Shown piece after piece: positions 34,300 to 42,151 of a DNA stretch of 43,040 nucleotides. The position numbers were made by a program, and so were the translations under genes. Position 1 is the stretch's first letter; the number at the start of each line of letters is the position of its first letter. The notes below the pieces were generated by a model. That model did not search any database. It was not told where the DNA came from and saw nothing but the letters and a program-made list of their open reading frames with translations. Source of the stretch: JACKBJ01 sp964549495 (GTDB lineage: Bacteria; Chloroflexota; Anaerolineae; Epilineales; Epilineaceae); the NCBI GenBank assembly GCA_964549495.1, contig CAZJWJ010000039.1, forward strand, positions 1 through 43,040, read 5' to 3'.

Positions 34300-35517
34300 A
34301 TGAGCCAGATCACCTCGCCCATCCCCACCACCACGCCGCCGGCCGCCCGTCGCTCGAGCTGGTTGCTCCGCGCCCTCTTCGGCCTGCTCTTCGCCGCCTT
34401 GGGCGCCAGCGCGCTCACCGTCGTCGCGCTGGTCGGCTACACCCTCTTGGGCGTCGGCGATCGGCCGACCGCGGCCCGCCCCGACCTGGCCGAGCCCATC
34501 ACCCGGGTCGAACCGATCTCGGCGACGCCCTCGGAGGCGCCGATCATCTCCGAGGTCAATGTCTGGGACAAGCACGGCCCGATCAACGTCTTGCTCTTGG
34601 GCCTGGACGCCGACGACTGCATGGCCCCCGAGGGCCTGACCCGCCGCGCCGACACCATCATCCTGGTGCGCATCGATCCGGAGAGCGATGCGGTGTCGAT
34701 GCTGTCCATCCCGCGCGACCTCTACGTCTACATCGACGCCAGCGAGAGCGGTGGTCCCGTCGGCGCGCGCAAGATCAACACCGCTCACGTCTTCGGCACG
34801 CGCTTCGACGAGGATGGCCGGGAGGTCCCGCACAGCGGACCGAACCTGGTCAAGGACACCATCCGCTCCAACCTCGGCCTGACCGCCCACCGCTACGTGC
34901 GCATCGACTTCCAGGGCTTCGAGCAGATCGTCGACGCCCTGGGCGGGGTCGAGGTCGACGTGCCGTCCTCGCCCGAGGATCCGAGCATCGGGCTCTACGA
35001 CAGCGAGTATCCAGACGGGCAATGCGGCACGATGACCATCGACTTTCCGCCGGGCCGGCAGACCCTCGACGGCGCGCAGGCCCTGCAGTACGCCCGCTCG
35101 CGCAAGTCCACCAGCGACTTCGATCGCTCGCGCCGCCAGATGCAGGTCCTGATGGCGATCCGCGATCGCGGCACGCGCCTGGGCGTCATCCTCGACCTGC
35201 CCAAGCTGATCCCGGCCTTGCGCGAGACCATCGACACCGACCTGAGCCCGGACGAGATCCTCTCGCTGGCCGGCATCGCCCGCAGGATCGATGACGAGAA
35301 GGTGGTGCGCCTGCAGCTGGACGAGAACGCGCTCTACGACGACCTCTTGGTCATCGACGGCGTCCCGCAGTGGGTGCTGCGCCTGCAGCAGGAGCCTTTC
35401 GAGGCCATCCGCAGCCAGTTCATGGATCCCGAGTTGGCTCTGATGATGCAGGCCCAGGACACCGCGGCCGAGCAGGCCGAGGGCGAGCCCTTCGGCACGG
35501 AGCCGGTCCAGCCCTGA
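34300..35517 (+). CDS. LCP (LytR-CpsA-Psr) family cell-wall glycopolymer ligase
   Basis: Membrane-anchored extracytoplasmic enzyme of 405 residues. LCP proteins transfer lipid-linked glycopolymers to peptidoglycan or to other acceptors. A Thr/Pro-rich cytoplasmic tail is followed by one membrane helix (about 21-51) and the LCP domain. Conserved blocks are RRADTIILVRID, MLSIPRDLYVYI, KINTAHVFG and QYARSRKSTSDFDRSRRQM, which hold the Arg and Asp residues that bind the pyrophosphate and metal. The start at 34300 has AAGG upstream; a frame from 34252 would start inside the -10 region. It is followed after 34 bp by the HMBS-like gene. Confidence 0.93.
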   Translation: MSQITSPIPTTTPPAARRSSWLLRALFGLLFAALGASALTVVALVGYTLLGVGDRPTAARPDLAEPITRVEPISATPSEAPIISEVNVWDKHGPINVLLLGLDADDCMAPEGLTRRADTIILVRIDPESDAVSMLSIPRDLYVYIDASESGGPVGARKINTAHVFGTRFDEDGREVPHSGPNLVKDTIRSNLGLTAHRYVRIDFQGFEQIVDALGGVEVDVPSSPEDPSIGLYDSEYPDGQCGTMTIDFPPGRQTLDGAQALQYARSRKSTSDFDRSRRQMQVLMAIRDRGTRLGVILDLPKLIPALRETIDTDLSPDEILSLAGIARRIDDEKVVRLQLDENALYDDLLVIDGVPQWVLRLQQEPFEAIRSQFMDPELALMMQAQDTAAEQAEGEPFGTEPVQP

Positions 35518-35551
35518 GCTTCGGCCAGAGGCCCAGAGGAGGCTGGCGCGC

Positions 35552-36556
35552 ATGAGCGATCCCCTGGTCATCGCCCACCTCGACGCGCCGCTGGATCGCG
35601 TCTGGGCCGAGCGCATTCGATCCGATCTGCAGGCCGCCTGGCCCGAGCGGGAGCCGCCCACGCTGCTGGCCCTCGAGACGCCATCGGGCACGGGCGAAGC
35701 CTCCGGGACGTCGGGGCCCGACGAGATCGCCGTCACGCGGGCCGAAGTCCTGCGCGATGCCCTGCGCGACGGCCGGGCCGACCTGGCCCTGCAAGCCTAC
35801 CACCGCTTGCCGCTGGCCCCGGCCGAGGACATCCGCCTGGTCGCGGTGCCGCAGCGCATGGACCCGCGCGAGGCCCTGGTCAGCACCACGGGCAAGGTCC
35901 TGCAGTACCTGGGCGAAGGCGATCGGGTGGGCAGCCTCCGGGCGCGCCGCAGCGGCCAGCTCCTGCGCCGGCGCAGCGATCTGCGCGCGCCCATCCTGAC
36001 CGGCGGGGTTCGCGCCCTGGTGGCGGCCCTGGATGCCGGCGAGTTGGAAGCCTTCGTCGCCTCGGCGGCGGAGCTCGAGGCCATGGATCTGACCGACCGC
36101 ATCGCCGAACGCTTCGATCACGACCAGATGATCCCGGCCCCCGGCCAGGGCGGATTGGCCATCGAGGCGCGCACCGGAGACCCGCGCGCCGGGGATCTGG
36201 CCAGGGCCTTGCAGGACGAGGCCAGCGCCTATGCCATCCTGGCCGAGCGCAGCTGCCTGGCCCGACTGGGCGGCCGGATCGGCGACCCGGTGGGCGTGCA
36301 CGCCTTCACCGACGGCGAGCAGATGGCCATCTACGGCATCGTGATCAGCGCCGATGGCACCCGCACCGCCCGCATGCAGTGGTCGGGCCCGGCCGGCGAA
36401 CCCCGTGCCCTGGGGGAGACCCTGGCCGAGCTGCTGATCGCCATCGGCGGCGACAAGATCCTCTCCGGCCAGGACATCCCCCCTACCGTGCGCTACAGCC
36501 TCCACCCGGGCGGCTCCGCCGATCCGGAGGACGGGCCCGACGCCAGCCTTAACTAA
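35552..36556 (+). CDS. Degenerate hydroxymethylbilane synthase (HemC) homologue, probably not catalytic
   Basis: A 334-residue protein whose sequence order follows porphobilinogen deaminase. DLALQAYHRLPLAPAEDIRLVAVPQRMDPREALVS aligns with the DLAVHSMKDVP...DPRDAFVS block, IPAPGQGGLAIEAR with LPAVGQGAVGIECR, and AERSCLARLGG with AERAMNTRLEGG. Key residues are lost: the catalytic Lys-Asp pair of HSMKD becomes His84-Arg85, the Arg-rich RGNVGTRL becomes TGGVRALV, and the dipyrromethane-cofactor Cys of GGCQVPIG is absent (Ile243 aligns there). A GAGGAGG site lies upstream of the ATG. It is probably cotranscribed with the LCP gene. It likely keeps the two-lobed fold for another role, such as small-molecule binding. 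Heme synthesis is not supported, so I give no hemC symbol. Confidence 0.75.
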   Translation: MSDPLVIAHLDAPLDRVWAERIRSDLQAAWPEREPPTLLALETPSGTGEASGTSGPDEIAVTRAEVLRDALRDGRADLALQAYHRLPLAPAEDIRLVAVPQRMDPREALVSTTGKVLQYLGEGDRVGSLRARRSGQLLRRRSDLRAPILTGGVRALVAALDAGELEAFVASAAELEAMDLTDRIAERFDHDQMIPAPGQGGLAIEARTGDPRAGDLARALQDEASAYAILAERSCLARLGGRIGDPVGVHAFTDGEQMAIYGIVISADGTRTARMQWSGPAGEPRALGETLAELLIAIGGDKILSGQDIPPTVRYSLHPGGSADPEDGPDASLN

Positions 36557-36566
36557 ATCTTAACCG
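36548..36566 (+). promoter_or_regulatory. CTTAAC direct repeat, 11-bp period (cyanobacterial Pho-box-like)
   Basis: CTTAACTA at 36548-36555 and CTTAACCG at 36559-36566 are separated by 3 bases, matching the PyTTAAPyPy(T/A) units with 3-bp spacers described for cyanobacterial SphR/PhoB boxes. The first copy overlaps the stop codon of the preceding gene. A weak -10 (TACCAT, 36587-36592) follows. It would act on the LysM gene. Confidence 0.45.
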
Positions 36567-36877
36567 CTATTCGGCGCGGCCGCGGTTACCATTGGGCTAG
36601 TTCGATCGCGCGGGTGGACGATTCACGGCCGTCTTCGGATGCCGTCCCTTGGGATCCGCTTCGCGCGAGCAGCAGTCCGATCGGGCGCGCCATCGGATCC
36701 GCTGCTTCGGACCCGCTTACGATTCCTTGCATCGAGATAGCAGACCGTGCGATTGGGCGGGGCTTCGGCCCGATGCTTCCTTGCCCTCGTCACACCCGCC
36801 AGTTGCGGCGGGGCAACCGTATCGCGGTCGCGCTTCCATCCCATCAGACGCTTCGCTCCAATGGAGGTTGTTCCCAG
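36557..36877 (+). other. Long leader of the LysM gene
   Basis: This 321-bp stretch has no supported gene. It begins with an inverted repeat TAACCGC/GCGGTTA (36561-36588) and contains a small hairpin near 36810-36826 (GTTGC/GCAAC). I compared it by eye with c-di-GMP and c-di-AMP riboswitch consensus sequences and saw no convincing match. The length suggests post-transcriptional control is possible. Confidence 0.35.
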
Positions 36878-37384
36878 ATGAAGACCCGTGCCCTGTTCTT
36901 CGCCATGTCCTTCGTCGTCGCCGGCCTGCTCTTCGCGGCCATGCCGGCCAAGCCGGCCAGCGCCAACAACTACGGCCACGGCGTCCACTGCGTTCGCTAC
37001 GGCGAGACCCTCTACAGCATCGGCCGCTACTACGGCGTTTCGGCCTACGCGATCGCCAAGCACAACGGCATCGTCAACCCCAACTACGTGCGCGCCGGCG
37101 CCTGCCTTCACATCCCCAGCGGCTACGGTCACGGTGGCTACCATCAGCCGGCCAAGAAGGTCGACTACGGCTACGGCCATGGCGGTTACCACCAGCCGGC
37201 CAAGACGCCCCACTACGGCCACGGCGGCTACGGCACGGGTTGGCACCAGGTCAAGTACGGCGAGACGCTCTACAGCATCGCCCGCTGGTATGGGGTTTCG
37301 CCCTGGTCCATCGCCAAGGCCAACGGCCTGTACAACGTCAACTACATCCGCGCCGGCCAGTCGCTCTACATCCCGACCTACTAG
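36878..37384 (+). CDS. Secreted double-LysM protein with Gly/His/Tyr-rich linker
   Basis: A 168-residue secreted peptidoglycan-binding protein. The ATG at 36878 opens a signal peptide (LFFAMSFVVAGLLFAAMPAKPASA, cleavage after about residue 29); GGAGG lies about 11 bases upstream. LysM 1 spans 37-80 (YGETLYSIGRYYGVSAYAIA) and LysM 2 spans 122-166 (YGETLYSIARWYGVSPWSIA); they are near copies. Between them a 40-residue linker repeats YGHGGYHQPAK twice plus a partial third copy, rich in His and suited to metal binding. There is no catalytic domain, so it probably anchors to or organises the wall. It ends at a strong terminator shared with the convergent gene. Confidence 0.9.
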   Translation: MKTRALFFAMSFVVAGLLFAAMPAKPASANNYGHGVHCVRYGETLYSIGRYYGVSAYAIAKHNGIVNPNYVRAGACLHIPSGYGHGGYHQPAKKVDYGYGHGGYHQPAKTPHYGHGGYGTGWHQVKYGETLYSIARWYGVSPWSIAKANGLYNVNYIRAGQSLYIPTY

Positions 37385-37420
37385 CGCCAGCGCCGACGCC
37401 GGACAACTCGATGACGCCAA

Positions 37421-37458
37421 GAAGGACGGCCGGAAGTGGGTCCCCCCGGCCGTCCTTC
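37421..37458. terminator. Bidirectional terminator between convergent genes
   Basis: A perfect 13-bp stem (37421-37433 with 37446-37458) and a 12-base loop lie between the LysM gene (plus) and the repeat protein (minus). The T-runs are short (CTT and its complement), but the position midway between two stop codons supports a shared terminator. Confidence 0.75.
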
Positions 37459-37487
37459 GCGTTGTCGGCAGACGGGCGCCGACGCGC

Positions 37488-39227
37488 CTACTGGTTCAGC
37501 GTGCAGCGCGGTAGGTAGATGAAGAGGTCACCCGTTCCACCGGTGGGCTCGGGGCTGGGCGTATCGGTGGCCGGCGTGGTCCCGGGCTCGACGGTTGGCG
37601 TCGGGGTCGCGGTCGGCGGATCCGGCGTGACGCTCGGCGTGTAGGTCGGCGGGCTCTCGCCCCCCCCGCCCGGCACCGGCACGGCCCATTCGGCCAAGGC
37701 GTCGGCCCCCCAGCTGCCCCAGCTGGCCAGCCCGGTCAAGCTTGTCTCGTAGTCGAGCACGGCCACCAGGTCCGTGGCCTCGACCAGTGCCTGGTCGGCC
37801 TGCGAGCCCCCCGGCACCTGCACCGGGATGACCATCAGCCCGCCACCGTCCAGATTGTGCGATACCTCCGAGCTGCGGCCGCTCCCGGCGAGCAATGCGT
37901 AGTCGATGCCCACCGGATCGGGATTGGGGTTGTAGACCAAGAGCGACTGCCTGCGTCCCTCGCTACCGTGCCCCTCTACCGGAGCGGCCCAGGCCAGGGC
38001 CAGATCGTCCGGGCCGAAGGCATTGTAGGCGGCGTTGCTGCGCACCGTCGTGCCCTCGTGTGCCTGCTCGACGACCGCCGCCAGCACGCGACCGCTGGCC
38101 TCGATGCTCAGGCTGCCGTAGAAGCCCTGGTTGATCCCGCTGCCACGCGGCGGACCCGAGCCGACCGCATTGCCACGCCCCCGATTGGATAGATCGATGA
38201 AGGCGGCGCTGCGGGCCTCGATGCTCAGCTGCTGCTCGAAGGACTGCCCGGCGCCGGCGGGGCTGTCGGCCGCACCGAGGTAGCGGAGCGTGACCTGCAC
38301 GGCGCTGTTCTCGCGGTTGGCGATGCCGATCAGCGAATCGCCCAGGTAGTTGGCGCGAACCAAGGGCAGGTATTGCGTGCTGTTGGCCCGGCCGGCCGGC
38401 CGCGCGCGCAGCGAGGAGGTTCCGATCCCCGAGATCTCGTCGCCCAGCGCCAGGACCGCCACGGGCTCGTCGGCCGAGAAGTGGATGGCGTTCAGGTAGC
38501 CATCGACGGAGTTTTGCGGCAGGTCGCCGAACTGCGCATCGAAGAGCAGATCGTACTCGGCCGCCTCGCCCTCCCCGAGCCGCAGTCCGAGCGACTTCTG
38601 GAGCCCTCCCTGGCGGTCGAAGAAGTTGATCTCGACCTCGTTCTCCGCGCTCGAGCCGCTGGCGTCGAGGATGTGGATGTTGGAGGTGAAGGAGTAGACG
38701 CCGCGCGCGGCCAGCGGCAGGATCAAGTCGCTGCCGCTCTCCGGTGCGCCGTAGGTGAAGCCCGACCCGCCTTCGGGCCATTCGCTGCGCACCTGGACGC
38801 CGAGGTGATCCTGGGCCGTCACCCGTCCATGGTAGTCGCCCAGCCCGAAGCCGGACCGGCTCTGCAGCGGGATGCGCTGGGCACGCCTGGGCCCGAGCGC
38901 CTGCTGGAATCGCCGGTCCTGATCGAAGTTGACCAGCTCGATGCGAGCATCCAGGCTCTTGTCACCGCGGTTGATCAGCTCGATCGTGCTGTTGCCGAAG
39001 CCGACCATGCCCAGTGGCCCTTCGCCGGTCGCTTCCAGGCCCAAGGCAGCGCCTCGGGTCTGCACATCGGGCAGATGATAGGTGTAGGTCTGTTGCGCCG
39101 GCCCTGCCACGGCCGGCGCGCCAGGCCGGAGGGTCGGACCGACGAGGAAGATCATGGCGAGTACGATCGACGTGGCCACGAGCAGGGCGACTCGGGGCGG
39201 GACGCTTCGGGGGGCTTCGGGCATCAT
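37488..39227 (-). CDS. Secreted protein with four beta-sandwich repeats and Thr/Pro-rich C-terminal linker
   Basis: A 579-residue surface or secreted protein of unknown function. It has an N-terminal hydrophobic signal segment (VALLVATSIVLAMIFLVGPTL). The rest divides into four units of about 100-120 residues, each starting near a YLP-like strand (YHLPDVQTRG, LILPLAARG, QYLPLVRANYLG and the weaker LAWAAPVEGHG). Each continues with an I-x-I-x-N-type strand (STIELINRG, NIHILDASG, LIGIANREN, SLLVYNPNP). A linker very rich in Thr and Pro then leads to the terminal IYLPRCTLNQ. Such folds are typical of adhesive surface proteins. ATG 39227 is preceded by GGAG; ATG 39224 is equally possible. Confidence 0.78.
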   Translation of the reverse strand: MMPEAPRSVPPRVALLVATSIVLAMIFLVGPTLRPGAPAVAGPAQQTYTYHLPDVQTRGAALGLEATGEGPLGMVGFGNSTIELINRGDKSLDARIELVNFDQDRRFQQALGPRRAQRIPLQSRSGFGLGDYHGRVTAQDHLGVQVRSEWPEGGSGFTYGAPESGSDLILPLAARGVYSFTSNIHILDASGSSAENEVEINFFDRQGGLQKSLGLRLGEGEAAEYDLLFDAQFGDLPQNSVDGYLNAIHFSADEPVAVLALGDEISGIGTSSLRARPAGRANSTQYLPLVRANYLGDSLIGIANRENSAVQVTLRYLGAADSPAGAGQSFEQQLSIEARSAAFIDLSNRGRGNAVGSGPPRGSGINQGFYGSLSIEASGRVLAAVVEQAHEGTTVRSNAAYNAFGPDDLALAWAAPVEGHGSEGRRQSLLVYNPNPDPVGIDYALLAGSGRSSEVSHNLDGGGLMVIPVQVPGGSQADQALVEATDLVAVLDYETSLTGLASWGSWGADALAEWAVPVPGGGGESPPTYTPSVTPDPPTATPTPTVEPGTTPATDTPSPEPTGGTGDLFIYLPRCTLNQ

Positions 39228-39307
39228 GCTGGGGATGGCTCCTGGATGCTCGATCGACGAGGGGTGAGGGTGGGCACCGGCTCGGGGCCGGCCGGTGGAC
39301 CGCCGCA

Positions 39308-39337
39308 GCATAGCACAGCGGATCGTGCGCGCTCAAG
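39308..39337 (-). promoter_or_regulatory. Sigma70-type promoter for the repeat-protein gene
   Basis: The minus strand reads TTGAGC (complement of 39332-39337), an 18-base spacer and TATGCT (complement of 39308-39313) with an extended TGC. It lies about 80 bp before the ATG at 39227. Confidence 0.6.
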
Positions 39338-39412
39338 CCCCGAGGCAGCTTTGTCAGGCTCGGGATCGGGTGACCTGAACCCGCGAATCGTCCTCCCTGG
39401 ATCCGACTGCAC

Positions 39413-39441
39413 TTTGCGATGCGGTCCGCCGGGCATAAGGT
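39413..39441 (+). promoter_or_regulatory. Possible promoter for the topA leader
   Basis: TTTGCG at 39413-39418 and TAAGGT at 39436-39441 are 17 bases apart. The match is moderate. A start near 39448 would make a leader of about 130 nt that includes both hairpins before topA. Apart from these elements the 353-bp gap 39228-39580 shows no gene. Confidence 0.35.
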
Positions 39442-39476
39442 TAGGGCTCGTAGTGGCCGCGGCCGTGCGGCGCCCG

Positions 39477-39515
39477 GGACGAAGCCGGGTAGCCTGTCGG
39501 CTGCGTCCTGTTTTT
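39477..39515 (+). terminator. Terminator-like hairpin plus T-run inside the topA leader
   Basis: GGACG-A-AGCCG (39477-39487) pairs with CGGCT-G-CGTCC (39498-39508): ten base pairs with one A-G mismatch and a 10-base loop. TG and then five Ts (39511-39515) follow. This has the form of an intrinsic terminator, but it lies 66 bp upstream of topA on the same strand and no gene ends before it on that strand. Confidence 0.6.
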
Positions 39516-39529
39516 GGAGCCGTAGCCGC

Positions 39530-39553
39530 GGATCGACGGCCCGCCGTCGATCC
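39530..39553. other. Perfect 10-bp hairpin just upstream of topA
   Basis: GGATCGACGG (39530-39539) and CCGTCGATCC (39544-39553) pair perfectly around a CCCG loop, 28 bases before the GTG start. It could be an operator palindrome or an RNA hairpin that alternates with the terminator-like structure. Confidence 0.55.
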
Positions 39554-39580
39554 GGCCAGTCAGCGCAGGAACGCACCATC

Positions 39581-42151
39581 GTGACCAAGCTCGTGATCGT
39601 CGAATCTCCAACCAAGGCCCGGACCATCGGCGCCTACCTCCCCGATGGCTACGAGGTGATGGCCTCGATGGGCCACGTACGCGACCTGCCCTCCTCGGCC
39701 ACCGAGATCCCCAAGTCGGTGCGCGGCGAGAGCTGGGCCCGCCTGGGCGTCGACGTGGAGGAGGGCTTCTCGCCACTCTACGTCATCTCCGCCCGCCGGC
39801 GTGACACCATCAAGAAGCTGAAAGCGGCCATGATGGATGCCGACGAGCTGATCATCGCCACCGACGAGGATCGCGAGGGCGAGAGCATCGGCTGGCACCT
39901 CTTGGAGGTGCTGCAGCCCAAGATCCCGGTCAAGCGCATGGTCTTCCACGAGATCACCCGCGAGGCCATCGAGCGGGCCCTGGCCGAGACGCGCAGCATC
40001 GACGACCACCTGGTCAAGGCCCAAGAAACCCGGCGCATCCTCGACCGCCTGGTGGGCTATACCCTATCCCCACTCCTTTGGAAGAAGATCGCGCCCAAGC
40101 TCTCGGCCGGCCGGGTCCAGTCGGTGGCCGTCCGCCTCCTGGTCGAGCGCGAGCGCGAGCGCCACGCCTTCGTGGCCAGCAGCTACTGGGACCTGGCGGC
40201 CGAGCTCGACAAGCGTCCCGAGGGCTCGGCCGAGCCCTTCGGCGCCACGCTGACCCACGTGGGCGACAAGTCGGTGGCCAGCGGCAAGGACTTCGATGCC
40301 GACACAGGCCGGGTGACCGAGGGCCGCGACGTGCTGGTGCTCGACGAGAAGGCGGCCCGCGAGCTGCAGGCCCGGATCGAGCCGGCCGAGTGGACGGTCA
40401 CGGCGGTCGATACCCGCGACGCCACGCGCAAGCCCTACCCGCCCTTCACCACCAGCACCCTGCAGCAGGAGGCGGGCCGCAAGCTGCGCATGAGCGCCCG
40501 CGACACGATGCGCGTGGCCCAGTCGCTCTACGAGCAGGGCTTCATCACCTACCACCGTACCGACTCGGTCCATCTCTCCGAGGAGGCCGTCAACGGAACC
40601 CGCGGTCGCATCCGGGACCTCTACGGCAAGGAGTTCCTGAGCCCCAAGCCGCGGCAGTACAAGACCAAGACGCGCGGCGCCCAGGAAGCCCACGAGGCCA
40701 TCCGGCCGGCCGGCGGCGAGATGAAGCCGGTGGCCGACCTGCCCGTCTCCGGTCGCGAGTCGGCGCTCTACGATCTGATCTGGAAGCGCACGATGGCCAC
40801 CCAGATGGCCAACGCCCGGCTCCAGTTCGCCAGCGTGACCATCGAGGCGGCCGACGCGCGCTTCCGGGCCCGCGGCCGGCGCGTGCTCTTCCCCGGCTTC
40901 TTCCGCGCCTACGTCGAGGGCTCGGACGATCCGGACGCGGCCATCGAGGACCAGGACGCACCGCTGCCCGAGCTGAAGCAGGGCGAGATCCTGGACCTGC
41001 GCCGACTGGAATCGGTGGGCCACGAGACCAAGCCGCCCTCGCGCTTCACCGAGGCGGCGCTGGTCAAGGCCCTGGAGGCCGGTGGCGTCGGCCGGCCCAG
41101 CACCTATGCCTCGATCATCAGCACCATCCAGGATCGCGGCTACGTCCAGAAGCAGGGCAGCACGCTCATCCCCACCTTCACCGCCTTCGCCGTCACCGGC
41201 CTGCTCGAGAGCGATTTCGAACGCCTGGTCGACGTGGGCTTCACGGCCGAGATGGAGGAGGACCTGGACCGCATCGCCGAGGGCGACGTCGATTGGCAAG
41301 GCTACCTGTCGCGCTTCTACCAGGGCGACGAAGGCCTGGAGAAGCAGGTCGAGCTGGCCCTGGACATGGTCGACCCGCGCAGCGCCAGCACGGTGGCCCT
41401 GGGCGACATCCGGGTCCGCATCGGCCGCTACGGCCCCTACCTGGAACAGGGCGAGGGCGAGGAGCGCGTCACGGCCGCCCTGCCCGACGACCTGGCGCCG
41501 GGCGACCTGACCGCCGAACTGGCCGCCGAGCTGATCGAGCGCGGCCAGACCGGACCCGAGGCCCTGGGCGAGGACCCGGAGACCGACCAGTCGGTCTACC
41601 TCAAGGACGGCCCCTACGGTCCCTACGTCCAGCTGGGCGAGGACGGCCGGGGTAAGGACCGCCCCAAGCGCGTCTCGCTGCCCAAGGGCACCGAGCCGAA
41701 CTCGGTCGACCTCGACTTGGCCCTGCAACTCTTGGCCCTGCCCCGCTTGATCGGCAAGCATCCGGAAACCGGCGAGGAGATCCGCGCCGGCATCGGCCGC
41801 TACGGCCCCTACGTGGTGCATGACGGCACCTTCGCCAGCCTCGAGAAGGACGACGATGTGCTGACGGTCGATCTGGAGCGCGGTTTGGAGCTTCTGGCGG
41901 AGAAAGCCAAGCGCCGCAAGGGCGGTGGCCGGCGGCAGGCCAAGGTGCTCAAGGAACTGGGCAAGCATCCGGATGACGGCGAGATGCTGAACGTGCTCGA
42001 TGGGCGCTACGGGCCCTACGTCAAGCACGGGAAGATCAACGCTTCGTTGCCGAAGGATACGGATCCGGAGTCGGTGACCTTGGAAGATGCGGTGAAGTTG
42101 TTGGCGGAGAAGCGGGGGCGGGGGGGTCCGATCAAGCGGTCGCGCCTGTAG
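39581..42151 (+). CDS. topA: DNA topoisomerase I (type IA)
   Basis: An 856-residue enzyme that relaxes negative supercoils through a 5'-phosphotyrosine intermediate. The GTG start at 39581 opens VTKLVIVESPTKARTIG, the Toprim N-terminus; an AGGA site lies about 12 bases upstream. A frame from 39419 has no family support. Toprim acidic residues appear in IIATDEDREGESIGWHL, and the catalytic Tyr324 is in GFITYHRTDS. The Gly-rich VGRPSTYASIISTIQDRGYV block is conserved. The C-terminus has no zinc ribbons; it carries four topoisomerase C-terminal repeats around RIGRYGPYL, DGPYGPYVQLG, GIGRYGPYVVH and DGRYGPYVKHG. This type of tail is common outside Proteobacteria. The gene end is G-rich. Confidence 0.97.
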   Translation: MTKLVIVESPTKARTIGAYLPDGYEVMASMGHVRDLPSSATEIPKSVRGESWARLGVDVEEGFSPLYVISARRRDTIKKLKAAMMDADELIIATDEDREGESIGWHLLEVLQPKIPVKRMVFHEITREAIERALAETRSIDDHLVKAQETRRILDRLVGYTLSPLLWKKIAPKLSAGRVQSVAVRLLVERERERHAFVASSYWDLAAELDKRPEGSAEPFGATLTHVGDKSVASGKDFDADTGRVTEGRDVLVLDEKAARELQARIEPAEWTVTAVDTRDATRKPYPPFTTSTLQQEAGRKLRMSARDTMRVAQSLYEQGFITYHRTDSVHLSEEAVNGTRGRIRDLYGKEFLSPKPRQYKTKTRGAQEAHEAIRPAGGEMKPVADLPVSGRESALYDLIWKRTMATQMANARLQFASVTIEAADARFRARGRRVLFPGFFRAYVEGSDDPDAAIEDQDAPLPELKQGEILDLRRLESVGHETKPPSRFTEAALVKALEAGGVGRPSTYASIISTIQDRGYVQKQGSTLIPTFTAFAVTGLLESDFERLVDVGFTAEMEEDLDRIAEGDVDWQGYLSRFYQGDEGLEKQVELALDMVDPRSASTVALGDIRVRIGRYGPYLEQGEGEERVTAALPDDLAPGDLTAELAAELIERGQTGPEALGEDPETDQSVYLKDGPYGPYVQLGEDGRGKDRPKRVSLPKGTEPNSVDLDLALQLLALPRLIGKHPETGEEIRAGIGRYGPYVVHDGTFASLEKDDDVLTVDLERGLELLAEKAKRRKGGGRRQAKVLKELGKHPDDGEMLNVLDGRYGPYVKHGKINASLPKDTDPESVTLEDAVKLLAEKRGRGGPIKRSRL

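Noticed and set aside
1749..35130. Over-representation of GCGATCGC (cyanobacterial HIP1-like octamer)
   Set aside because: Seven or so copies were noticed, but with this GC content I cannot say they exceed expectation without a count against a background model.
35552..36556. Functional hemC annotation
   Set aside because: Catalytic Asp and cofactor Cys are both missing, and no other heme gene is nearby.
36700..36877. c-di-GMP or c-di-AMP riboswitch in the LysM leader
   Set aside because: A few matching words (GGGGCAACC) only; the conserved core and pairing pattern were not found.
39436..39560. A tRNA or SRP RNA gene in the topA leader
   Set aside because: The strong hairpins prompted a check, but no T-loop, acceptor stem or SRP tetraloop core could be found.
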